The notes: generated from the sequence alone by a model not told the origin. A stretch of 5,717 nt of DNA from Sporosarcina sp. (GCA_029263945.1 JARIDM010000150.1:1-5717); one strand, 5' to 3'; shown: positions 1 through 5,705, counted from the first letter of the stretch. Numbers and translations: made by a program.

Positions 1-913
1 CTAATCCGTCTGCGCCGAATTGGAATGCTTCTTCCAAATCTTTACGTGTTCCGACTAATGAGCCGATGACTTCAATTCCGTCAAGAACAAGACGAGGAAT
101 ATTTAAATCCATTGCTTCAGAAGGTAAGCCTACTGCAACGACTTTACCACACGCACGAACTGCGTCCACAGCGGAGTTGAAAGCTGCTTTTGAAACGGCT
201 GTTACGACTGCTGAATGTGCACCGCCCGTTTTTTCTTGAATAATCTTAGACGCGTCTCCCTCGGTAGCGGGGTTAATAATCATATCTGCGCCAATTTCTT
301 TTGCAAGCGCTAGTTTTTCATCATTAATATCTACTGCGATTACTTTCGCATTGAATACATGTTTTGCATATTGAATGGCTAGGTTTCCTAATCCACCACA
401 GCCGTAAATTGCGATCCATTCGCCTGCTTTTACATCGGCCACTTTAATCGCTTTGTAAGTTGTTACACCAGCACAAGTGATACTGCTGGCTTCTCGTGAA
501 CCTAATCCTTCAGGTACTTTAACAGCGTAATCAGCGGTGACGATACATTGTTCAGCCATTCCACCGTCTACACTATATCCAGAGTTCTTTACTTCACGGC
601 AATAAGTTTCTCTACCGGTGACGCAATATTCACATCTACCACAAGCTTGGAACATCCAAGCAATACTGACACGATCGCCAATTTTAAGGCTTGTCACGCC
701 ATCTGCTACTTTAGAAACAGTCCCAATTCCTTCATGTCCAAGAATGCGTCCTTCTACATCTCCAAAATCACCTGCTGCTACGTGTAAGTCTGTGTGACAA
801 ACACCACAACATTCGACATCTACTAAAGCTTCACCAGATTCTAATGCTCTTAAGTCTTTTTCTACAATTTCAACGTTCGCTTTGCTATTCGGATTAACGA
901 CTACTGCTCTCAA
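1..913 (-). CDS. adhP: zinc-dependent alcohol dehydrogenase, AdhP type (3' end outside window)
   Basis: Medium-chain zinc alcohol dehydrogenase, which interconverts primary alcohols and aldehydes with NAD(H) in the cytoplasm. I translated 304 codons without interruption. Visible in order: an N-terminal GroES-like catalytic domain with GVCHTDLH (Cys39, Thr41, His44) and GHE (His60, Glu61); the structural zinc loop with Cys91, Cys94, Cys97 and Cys105; the third catalytic zinc ligand Cys147 in TCAGVTTYKA; and a Rossmann motif GCGGLG at 171-176, followed by Asp195 at the end of the second strand, the usual sign of NAD rather than NADP. Family members are about 336-340 residues, so roughly 35 C-terminal residues are missing at the left edge. 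The start is TTG (911-913), 8 bases after a perfect AGGAGG; an ATG at 928-930 is out of frame. It has its own promoter and is divergent from the next gene. Family assignment is firm; the physiological substrate is not shown. Confidence 0.96.
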   Translation of the reverse strand, partial: MRAVVVNPNSKANVEIVEKDLRALESGEALVDVECCGVCHTDLHVAAGDFGDVEGRILGHEGIGTVSKVADGVTSLKIGDRVSIAWMFQACGRCEYCVTGRETYCREVKNSGYSVDGGMAEQCIVTADYAVKVPEGLGSREASSITCAGVTTYKAIKVADVKAGEWIAIYGCGGLGNLAIQYAKHVFNAKVIAVDINDEKLALAKEIGADMIINPATEGDASKIIQEKTGGAHSAVVTAVSKAAFNSAVDAVRACGKVVAVGLPSEAMDLNIPRLVLDGIEVIGSLVGTRKDLEEAFQFGADGL

Positions 914-921
914 TGTTTTTT

Positions 922-927
922 CCTCCT
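922..927 (-). promoter_or_regulatory. ribosome binding site of adhP, fixing a TTG start
   Basis: The minus strand reads AGGAGG followed by eight bases and then TTG. No in-frame ATG or GTG lies at a suitable distance, so this site decides the start codon. The translated N-terminus (MRAVVVNPN) also agrees with where AdhP proteins begin. Confidence 0.9.
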
Positions 928-938
928 CATAAAATACA

Positions 939-953
939 TGTAAAGCGTTCACA
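939..953 (-). promoter_or_regulatory. imperfect palindrome, candidate Rex- or CcpA-type operator for adhP
   Basis: The minus strand reads TGTGAACGCTTTACA, an odd-length inverted repeat of the form TGTRAA-CGC-TTYACA. It lies between the predicted -10 box and the ribosome binding site. With one more base on the left it begins TTGTGAA, the perfect half-site of the NADH-sensing repressor Rex, but the right half and the spacing (17 instead of 18) fit poorly. It also resembles a cre with one extra base. Fermentative alcohol dehydrogenase genes in Firmicutes are often Rex- or CcpA-controlled, so an operator here is plausible. The protein that binds it is not determined. Confidence 0.4.
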
Positions 954-984
954 ATTTAAGCTGTTGAATTGATCGGGTACTTAG

Positions 985-1013
985 AGTATATACCAATTAA
1001 GAGCGCTTGTATA
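985..1013 (-). promoter_or_regulatory. predicted sigma-A promoter of adhP
   Basis: The minus strand has TATACA (1008-1013, four of six matches to TTGACA), a 17-base spacer, then TATACT (985-990, five of six matches to TATAAT). Transcription would start near 978, giving a leader of about 65 bases that contains the palindrome at 939-953. The -10 box is good, the -35 box mediocre. Confidence 0.5.
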
Positions 1014-1089
1014 AGGAATAGAGGTTATTTTTGGTGTTTTATACTTGTAATTATGTAAAATTTGTGTACAGCTAAACAAGTTGTATTTA

Positions 1090-1103
1090 TGTAACCGCTT
1101 GCA
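1090..1103 (-). promoter_or_regulatory. catabolite-responsive element (cre), CcpA-binding candidate
   Basis: The minus strand reads TGCAAGCGGTTACA, which matches 13 of 14 positions of the Bacillus cre consensus TGWAANCGNTNWCA. It lies about 110 bases upstream of the predicted adhP transcription start. It also lies directly upstream of the possible plus-strand promoter with its -10 at 1130-1135. A cre just upstream of a -35 box is the arrangement seen at CcpA-activated promoters, so it could serve either side. The match is seen in the sequence; CcpA binding is inferred. Confidence 0.55.
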
Positions 1104-1106
1104 TTC

Positions 1107-1135
1107 TTTAATCTAAGTTTCTCACGATTTATAAT
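1107..1135 (+). promoter_or_regulatory. possible plus-strand promoter with consensus -10 box
   Basis: A perfect TATAAT occurs at 1130-1135. The hexamer 17 bases upstream, TTTAAT (1107-1112), is a weak -35 box with three matches. A transcript would start near 1142 and run toward the methyltransferase gene through a leader of about 250 bases, or stop at the hairpin at 1190-1216. The cre at 1090-1103 abuts its upstream side. AT-rich DNA yields TATAAT by chance, so confidence is limited. Confidence 0.35.
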
Positions 1136-1189
1136 GCGAATCATGAGTGCTATGGAGCTATTTCAAATCGTATTTTATCCGAAGGTATT

Positions 1190-1216
1190 GAACACTTCCT
1201 AAAAGTGGTTCTTTTT
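1190..1216 (+). terminator. terminator-like hairpin in the intergenic region
   Basis: Left arm GAACACTT (1190-1197) pairs with AAGTGGTTC (1203-1211) with one bulged G and a five-base loop. It is followed directly by TTTTT and then a further T-rich stretch to about 1230. On the plus strand this has the form of a weak intrinsic terminator. No plus-strand gene lies upstream in the window, so it would end a short non-coding transcript or act as an attenuator in the methyltransferase leader. Confidence 0.4.
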
Positions 1217-1236
1217 GATTTTTTCTGTTTTACTTC

Positions 1237-1353
1237 AGTCAATTTCATAATAGGGTTTTATTGCTACATCACCACAATATATAGTCGCGTTGAACCGTTC
1301 CCGAACAATATGTTGTGTCGCTGTCGCAGAATAAGGTCATTATGAAATTGACT
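1237..1353. repeat. 117-base self-complementary element with 15-bp perfect inverted ends
   Basis: The end segments 1237-1251 (AGTCAATTTCATAAT) and 1339-1353 are perfect reverse complements. Inside them, 1256-1262 pairs with 1330-1336 (two G-U pairs) and 1273-1282 pairs with 1308-1317 (ten pairs, one G-U), so nearly the whole segment can fold into one long interrupted hairpin. ACTT occurs at 1232-1235 and again at 1355-1358, symmetrically outside the arms, and could be a 4-base target duplication. This suits a MITE-like non-coding mobile element, or a structured RNA in the leader of the downstream gene. Copy number cannot be seen from this window. Confidence 0.5.
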
Positions 1354-1375
1354 CACTTAAATTAGAATTAACAAA

Positions 1376-1382
1376 AAAGGTG
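1376..1382 (+). promoter_or_regulatory. ribosome binding site of the methyltransferase gene
   Basis: AAAGGTG lies eight bases before the ATG at 1391-1393. The spacing is normal and supports this start. The intact translation signal suggests that the split gene was functional until recently. Confidence 0.75.
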
Positions 1383-1390
1383 TTGAGCGC

Positions 1391-1983
1391 ATGGCCAAAT
1401 ACTTTCCAAAACTTTATGATGTACTGATGAAACCGTTGGAAGCAACACGTTTTAAAAAAGTTAGAATTTCACTTGTGCGTTCTGCAGCAGGAGAAGTATT
1501 AGAAATTGGCTCGGGAACAGGGGTTAATTTCCCTTATTACGAATGCGCAGTTCACGTTTCTGCAATTGAACCGAATCCAGCGATGAGTGTGCACGGAAAA
1601 GGACGCAAAAAAAGTCGAGTGTCCCGATTACCGTCTTTGAATCTACAGCTGAATCGATTCCTTTTGCGGATCATACATTTGACACAGTGATTGCAACGCT
1701 TGTGTTTTGTACAATTTCAGATCCTGAAAAGGCATTAAAGGAAATTCAACGTGTAAGTAAACCAGGCGCAAAAATTTTGTTTTTTGAACATGTCCGTATA
1801 GCGCACCCCGTTCTCGGTAAAATTCAAGACCTACTCAATCCATTTTGGCGAAAAATCGCTGATGGTTGTCAACTAAACCGAGATACTTTGTCAATGATTC
1901 AACAAGCAGGTCTCGAAATAACGACTGTTGAGCCATTTTATAAGAAGTTATTTTTGTCTATTCATGCTGTCAATCCGAAGTAA
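1391..1983 (+). pseudogene. class I SAM-dependent methyltransferase, disrupted by a frameshift
   Basis: Two overlapping open frames together make one methyltransferase of about 197 residues, close to the usual length for small UbiE/Methyltransf_11-type enzymes. The first frame (1391-1690) carries motif I, VLEIGSGTG at residues 37-45, and the acidic residue Glu60 in AIEPNPAM, which would hold the ribose of SAM. The rest, in the -1 frame, continues with SVPITVFESTAESIPFADHT, then FDTVIATLVFCTISDP (motif IV region), a KPGAKILFFEHVR strand, and DGCQLNRDT near the C-terminus. The second frame is open from 1570 and the first closes at 1688-1690. The break most likely lies between about 1583 and 1620, near seven A at 1607-1613; one lost A would explain it. 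The C-terminal pattern resembles METTL7/TMT1-like thiol methyltransferases. Substrate unknown. A sequencing error is possible; if so, this is a normal gene. Confidence 0.85.
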
Positions 1984-2094
1984 CTAGCAAAAGAAAGCAT
2001 ACGCTCGAAATCATAACGCGAAAGTCGACGAGATATATTCAAATCTGTTCAATCGACTTATAGAAAAATACGAAAAACAGACACAGACTTCACG

Positions 2095-2124
2095 TTCACT
2101 TTATAAATCATCTGTTAACATAAT
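2095..2124 (+). promoter_or_regulatory. possible promoter of the psiE-family gene
   Basis: TTCACT (2095-2100, four of six matches to TTGACA) is followed after 18 bases by CATAAT (2119-2124, five of six matches to TATAAT). It lies about 35 bases before the start of the membrane protein gene. The rest of the 174-base gap after the methyltransferase gene shows no gene and no good terminator. Confidence 0.4.
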
Positions 2125-2151
2125 AGATAAGAACAGCTATTCATTGTTCAC

Positions 2152-2156
2152 AGGAG
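2152..2156 (+). promoter_or_regulatory. AGGAG ribosome binding site with unusual spacing
   Basis: AGGAG is separated from the only in-frame conventional start codon, GTG (2158-2160), by a single base, which is too close for normal initiation. In-frame ATT (2161-2163) would be four bases away and ATA (2167-2169) ten. The site is good, but the codon it serves is unclear. Confidence 0.5.
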
Positions 2157-2157
2157 A

Positions 2158-2616
2158 GTGATTTGTATAGAAAAATTAGAAAAGCATTATAATTATGCAT
2201 TAAAATTCATTCCGAAGTTTCTACAAATCATTTTGAATTTATCACTTGTTCTGCTCGCAGGGATTTTATCTTTCTTACTTATTAAAGAACTGACTGTATT
2301 TATCGAGATTATTTTTCGAAAAGAAAGCTATGATTACGAACTATTTCTGGCGAATATACTGATTTTCTTTTTATATTTTGAATTTATTACGATGATCGTT
2401 AAATACTTTACAGAAGATTATCATTTTCCATTGCGGTACTTTATTTATATTGGAATTACTGCAATGGTCAGGCTGATCATCGTTGATCATGATCAGCCGA
2501 TGCATACACTGATTTATTCGCTCGTTATTTTAGTTTTAATTATCGGTTATTTCATCATGAACATTACGCCGCGAAATCGTCCTGATAGTAAATGGTTTTT
2601 TAAAAACAATTTATAA
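2158..2616 (+). CDS. PsiE-family (phosphate-starvation-inducible) membrane protein
   Basis: A small integral membrane protein of about 150 residues. Hydrophobic segments lie near residues 22-52, 62-84, 93-110 and 115-136, giving four probable membrane helices with a basic C-terminal tail. Between helices two and three, and running through helix three, is the conserved block around EDYHFPLRYFIYIGITAM, followed by VRLIIVDHD, which is typical of PsiE proteins in Bacillales. Family members are about 135-140 residues and their molecular function is unknown; the name comes from phosphate-starvation induction in E. coli. The start is uncertain: GTG at 2158 sits only one base after the AGGAG site, so ATT (2161) or ATA (2167) may be used, or the true start codon may have mutated. 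I see no Pho box. The gene stands alone on the plus strand and ends at a strong terminator shared with the converging ABC operon. Confidence 0.88.
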   Translation: MICIEKLEKHYNYALKFIPKFLQIILNLSLVLLAGILSFLLIKELTVFIEIIFRKESYDYELFLANILIFFLYFEFITMIVKYFTEDYHFPLRYFIYIGITAMVRLIIVDHDQPMHTLIYSLVILVLIIGYFIMNITPRNRPDSKWFFKNNL

Positions 2617-2642
2617 GCAGTTTAACCTCTTAAAACAATTTA

Positions 2643-2684
2643 AAAAATCCAGCCCGTGCTCATTGAGGAGTAGGCTGGATTTTT
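2643..2684. terminator. bidirectional rho-independent terminator
   Basis: A perfect 12-bp stem, AAAAATCCAGCC (2643-2654) against GGCTGGATTTTT (2673-2684), with an 18-base loop that can form a further small CTC/GAG stem. Each strand has a U-run after the GC-rich part of the stem. It sits between two converging genes, 26 bases after the psiE-family stop codon and three bases after the stop of the ABC ATPase gene, so it ends both transcripts. Confidence 0.93.
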
Positions 2685-2687
2685 CAA

Positions 2688-3359
2688 TTATAATTTTTCA
2701 ACGTGAACGTTTTTACCTGCCAAATATTCTGTGTAAAATGGGTCATGGCCAATGGCGTATACACGATCACAGTAATTTGTGATTTCATCCATATCATGAG
2801 AGGTGTAGAGGATTGTGCTGTTTTTTTCTTTAGCCAATGCGACCAAGAACTTGCCGATTTCATTTTTAGACTTTAAGTCAATTCCTACTGTCGGTTCATC
2901 TAACAAAAGTAAAACGGGATCATTCAATAGGCTAATGGCCAAATTTAATTTTCGCTTCATCCCACCAGAAAGAGTACTTACACGTTCTTTCCAGTGGGTC
3001 AGTTGCATATCCAAACAAAGTTGTTGGCAAGCTTCTTTTGTCCGATTAACAAAAGACAATTTTTCAAAATAGCGCATGTTTTGCTCGACAGTAAAGTCTT
3101 CCCAAATCGCAATCTCTTGTGGTACGTAGCCGACCTTTTGTCGAATATTTGCTAACGCATCATCGTAAGAAAGACCCTCTAATTGTATGGTGCCAGCGTC
3201 TGGTTTCATAGTTGTTGCGAGTAAATTTAAGAGCGTCGATTTACCTGCACCATTTTCACCAACCAGCCCGATGATTTCACCTTTTTTCACATGAAAAGAG
3301 ATATCTTCTATAACTTTTTTCTTGGGATAATTTTTATAGATATGTTCCACATTAAGCAA
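2688..3359 (-). CDS. ABC exporter ATP-binding protein (ABC-2 type)
   Basis: Cytoplasmic ATPase subunit of 223 residues that powers the two permeases encoded just upstream. All key motifs are intact: Walker A GENGAGKST at 34-42, Q-loop Gln81 in YVPQE, signature LSGGMKRK at 130-137, Walker B VLLLLDEP at 149-156 with catalytic Glu155, D-loop near GID (159-161), and the switch His188 in TSHDMDE. It is a single nucleotide-binding domain without fused membrane segments and has little C-terminal extension, as in short CcmA-like drug and lipid exporter ATPases. I chose the TTG start at 3357-3359 because AAGGAG (3369-3374) lies nine bases before it and the protein then begins MLNVEHIYKNY, as family members do. 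An open extension to an ATG ending at 3401 only covers permease coding sequence. The start overlaps the upstream permease stop by eight bases, indicating translational coupling. Last gene of the operon. Substrate unknown. Confidence 0.95.
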   Translation of the reverse strand: MLNVEHIYKNYPKKKVIEDISFHVKKGEIIGLVGENGAGKSTLLNLLATTMKPDAGTIQLEGLSYDDALANIRQKVGYVPQEIAIWEDFTVEQNMRYFEKLSFVNRTKEACQQLCLDMQLTHWKERVSTLSGGMKRKLNLAISLLNDPVLLLLDEPTVGIDLKSKNEIGKFLVALAKEKNSTILYTSHDMDEITNYCDRVYAIGHDPFYTEYLAGKNVHVEKL

Positions 3360-4485
3360 GGCGTTGATCTCCTTTCCATAGCCACAAACCAAGACCTGCA
3401 ATTCCTAAAGACAACCATAATAATGGCATGGATTCATGTAATAAGTGATAAACGGGATTCCCTAATGTTAGCCAGGGATGTGTTTTCATGATTCCGTCTA
3501 ATGGAATGATTGCGCCTCCCAATAAACTTAAAAGTAAGGTAAGGGCAATTGAACTTATATAATAAAGCAATAATTGGTTAAAATGAATGGCCAGTAAAAA
3601 AACAAAAAGATTGAGCACAACTCTGAATAAGAACAACGAAAAAATGAATGTACTCGTAATGTGTTCATTGAAAAAGAAATTGAATAAAGTAGCAGCGACT
3701 AGGTCCATCAAAAACAACAAAAGTGTGTAGAGAACGAGTTGAAGTCCTGCATATTGGGTGAAGCTGAATGTTGTAAATCGCCACCTTGGGCTAATTGCTG
3801 CGGTGTTTTCTTTCAACACCCAGTCGAATAAAAAGAAAGTTGATAATACTGAGAAGAGAGACCAGATTCCCCAAGTTTTTAATAGGGGACTCGTGTCTTC
3901 CTGGATACGCCCGTCATTCTTTTGGTAAGAAAAATCCGTGGTTAGCAATGCTTCGTTTTGCTGTCTTACTTGGCTCTCTTCAACAATTTCTTCCCATTTC
4001 CATTGGTTTTCTAAGCCATAGGTTTTATACAGATGCTTCACTTCGAATGCTGCTTTAGAGCGAGAAGCATCTTCTTGAACAAGAGAACTAATGATTTCTG
4101 TGACGACGGAATAAGCAAAGGAACGATTGGACGAATAAGCTTCGATTAGCTGATTGCGCTGGTTTTCGTGAATACTTTCCTGGTAGCCTTTTCGAATGAT
4201 AAATACGCTGTCTAGTTCGTGTGTTTCAAGCTTTTGTAAAGCCACTCGTCGCTGCAAAAAATGAATATCCAGCAGTTTTGTACTGGTAATATTTTCAACG
4301 AGTTGAGTTGCCATCACGCTTTCTTCTTCAATCACTAAGCCGATGGGAACTTTCGATTCATCAGTCCAGACGTTAATGATTGTTAAGAGTAAAGCCGTCA
4401 ATACAATAGGAAGCAGCACCCAAATGAGCAAGCTTTTCCACTCTAGCTGCCATCGCATCCAACGTGTTTGTAAAATTGACTTCAT
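3352..4485 (-). CDS. ABC-2 type exporter permease, second subunit
   Basis: Membrane subunit of 377 residues. The layout is typical of ABC-2 exporters: one N-terminal helix (about 18-37), a large extracytoplasmic domain (about 40-203) rich in charged residues, then five helices near 204-224, 245-268, 277-303, 304-327 and 354-370. The sequence GGAIIPLDG (323-331), followed by a Pro/Tyr-containing loop before the last helix, matches the conserved end of this family. The start is ATG at 4483-4485, five bases after AGAGGTGG (4491-4498). It overlaps the TGA of the preceding permease gene in an ATGA arrangement; an extension to 4521 has no ribosome binding site and lies inside that gene. It should pair with the other permease and the ATPase. 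The two permeases have the same plan but clearly different sequences, so a heterodimer is likely. Substrate not determinable; drug, lipid or peptide export is typical. Confidence 0.92.
   Translation of the reverse strand: MKSILQTRWMRWQLEWKSLLIWVLLPIVLTALLLTIINVWTDESKVPIGLVIEEESVMATQLVENITSTKLLDIHFLQRRVALQKLETHELDSVFIIRKGYQESIHENQRNQLIEAYSSNRSFAYSVVTEIISSLVQEDASRSKAAFEVKHLYKTYGLENQWKWEEIVEESQVRQQNEALLTTDFSYQKNDGRIQEDTSPLLKTWGIWSLFSVLSTFFLFDWVLKENTAAISPRWRFTTFSFTQYAGLQLVLYTLLLFLMDLVAATLFNFFFNEHITSTFIFSLFLFRVVLNLFVFLLAIHFNQLLLYYISSIALTLLLSLLGGAIIPLDGIMKTHPWLTLGNPVYHLLHESMPLLWLSLGIAGLGLWLWKGDQRLA
3369..3374 (-). promoter_or_regulatory. ribosome binding site of the ABC ATPase gene, inside the permease gene
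   Basis: The minus strand reads AAGGAG, nine bases and then TTG. The site lies within the last codons of the preceding permease gene. It supports a TTG start that overlaps the permease stop codon. Confidence 0.8.
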
Positions 4486-5705
4486 CGAAACCACCTCTCT
4501 TGCAAAAACAATGAACACCACAATAAGGTGAAAATGATCCCCATATAAACAGTTAAGAAAGTGAAGTTTGCATAGTTTCTACCGTCTAAAACGATGTCTA
4601 TCATCCACTCGAAGCTAACATAAGTGAATAAAAGGGGCAATAACGACTGAAGTGCATCAGGAAAGTATAAGCTTGGAATAACCGCGCCACTGCTTAAAAT
4701 ACTGAATAAGACAAATACCACCTGAAGTGATAAGGCTGTTTTCTTCGAATAAACCCATACATCTATCAGTGCAATGCCAGCTAATAAAATGAAAGAAAAT
4801 AAAGAAGTAAACAAGAAAAAACGACTGTAATCGAGTAAATACAATTCATAAGAAATGAACTGTTGAATGATGAAAAAGAGACTCGTCGCAAACAATAAAC
4901 TGGCTAGATAAGAGAATAATAGACGAGCGAGCAAGTTTTGCCACTTGGTCACACCGAATAATAGAAGTCTAGTTTGCATAGATCTAGACGTTTCTTTCCC
5001 GAGTAAACTATAGAATCCAAGCAACCAAATAACTAAAGAGATAAACCAACCTGCCAAAGTAAAATAATGAATAGGCGTTGCTGTCGCTAGGTTTGTTACT
5101 GTTATTTCTTTTAAAATTTTATCTTTTCCAATCGTGTAAAAAGTAAAGTCAATAAATTGCTTGAGCATGAGTTGTTGTAATTCATCATCCGACATCGGTG
5201 TGTTTTTTGCATGTTTATAAATGGTTAGAATGTTCGCTTGTGCTGAACCGATATAACGTGTCATGCTTTTGACAAATTCACTGACGATAAAACTATCGGC
5301 GCTTCTTGAGGAATTTCCAAGGACTGGAATTGAAACAGAACGACCAGCATATAAGTCTGTCGTGAAGTTTTCAGGGAAAATAATATAAGCGCTGAGCACA
5401 TCGTCATGAATACTTTTCTTCGCTTGCTTTTCTGTCATGACCGCTATTTGAATGGGACTGTTTTCAGGTAAGGCTGCGGTAATAAGTTGACTGAGTAAAA
5501 TGGACGCTTCTGATTGGTCTTCATTCACTAAAGCGACGTTAATCGATTGCTCTTCTGTTGAAGTAAAAATAGACGCTAAGATCCCAAGTCCCAACGATAT
5601 AATAATAAGTGGAAATAGAAAAAGAAGAAGAAGCGAGCGCCACTTCTTCTTAATGTTTTTTGTATATTGACTCATAAAAAAGTAAATCCGTTTAGTAAAA
5701 TGCAT
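4482..5705 (-). CDS. ABC-2 type exporter permease, first subunit
   Basis: Membrane subunit of about 407 residues and the first gene of the operon visible here. One N-terminal helix lies at about 24-46 after a basic stretch (KNIKKKWR), followed by an extracytoplasmic domain (about 47-214) and five helices near 215-234, 261-281, 294-317, 324-344 and 383-402. SSGAVIPSLYFPDALQSLLP (338-357) is the conserved ABC-2 segment before the last helix. The order permease-permease-ATPase resembles linearmycin-resistance-type (LnrLMN-like) and other Bacillales drug exporters, though that is a likeness of layout, not proof of substrate. The stop overlaps the next start in ATGA, so the pair is translationally coupled. 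The start is uncertain: ATG at 5703-5705 has a weak GAAGTGA site (5711-5717), GTG at 5712-5714 is possible, and the frame is still open at the window edge. The promoter and any regulator gene lie beyond the right edge. Confidence 0.9.
   Translation of the reverse strand: MHFTKRIYFFMSQYTKNIKKKWRSLLLLFLFPLIIISLGLGILASIFTSTEEQSINVALVNEDQSEASILLSQLITAALPENSPIQIAVMTEKQAKKSIHDDVLSAYIIFPENFTTDLYAGRSVSIPVLGNSSRSADSFIVSEFVKSMTRYIGSAQANILTIYKHAKNTPMSDDELQQLMLKQFIDFTFYTIGKDKILKEITVTNLATATPIHYFTLAGWFISLVIWLLGFYSLLGKETSRSMQTRLLLFGVTKWQNLLARLLFSYLASLLFATSLFFIIQQFISYELYLLDYSRFFLFTSLFSFILLAGIALIDVWVYSKKTALSLQVVFVLFSILSSGAVIPSLYFPDALQSLLPLLFTYVSFEWMIDIVLDGRNYANFTFLTVYMGIIFTLLWCSLFLQERWFR

Larger units (their letters stand above)
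914..1390. other. 477-base divergent intergenic region
   Basis: No protein gene of convincing length is visible. From left to right the region holds the adhP ribosome binding site, a palindromic operator candidate (939-953), the adhP promoter (985-1013), an AT-rich stretch without clear content (1014-1089), a cre (1090-1103), a TATAAT box on the plus strand (1130-1135), a terminator-like hairpin (1190-1216), a 117-base self-complementary element (1237-1353), and the ribosome binding site of the methyltransferase gene (1376-1382). Confidence 0.8.

Noticed and set aside
548..787. Plus-strand open frame of 79 codons
   Set aside because: It lies entirely opposite the zinc-binding region of the alcohol dehydrogenase, which is strongly conserved; no ribosome binding site or recognisable protein.
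1348..1376. TTGACT (1348-1353) as -35 box of a methyltransferase promoter
   Set aside because: The only reasonable -10 box nearby, TAGAAT at 1363-1368, is nine bases away, far too close; nothing suitable occurs at 16-18 bases.
1606..1614. Programmed -1 ribosomal frameshift site in the methyltransferase gene
   Set aside because: The A-run is in a phase where the first frame reads CGC AAA AAA AGT, so tandem slippage would leave a CAA mismatch in the P site, and I see no clear stimulating stem just downstream. A simple indel is the plainer explanation.
2022..2059. Hairpin AAGTCGA/TCGACTT as terminator of the methyltransferase gene
   Set aside because: Only seven base pairs with a loop of 24 bases and no T-run after it.
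2603..2642. Direct repeat AAAACAATTTA at 2603-2613 and 2632-2642
   Set aside because: Eleven AT-rich bases in an AT-rich tail; this easily arises by chance and no structure accompanies it.
2815..3072. Plus-strand open frame of 85 codons
   Set aside because: Antisense shadow of the ABC ATPase gene, whose motifs are all intact on the minus strand.
3291..3491. Plus-strand open frame of 66 codons
   Set aside because: Antisense to the junction of ATPase and permease genes; no start signal and no family resemblance.
3795..4058. Plus-strand open frame of 87 codons
   Set aside because: Antisense to the outside domain of the second permease; composition is that of a shadow frame.
4343..4531. Plus-strand open frame of 62 codons
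   Set aside because: Antisense to the start of the second permease and the end of the first; no translation signal.
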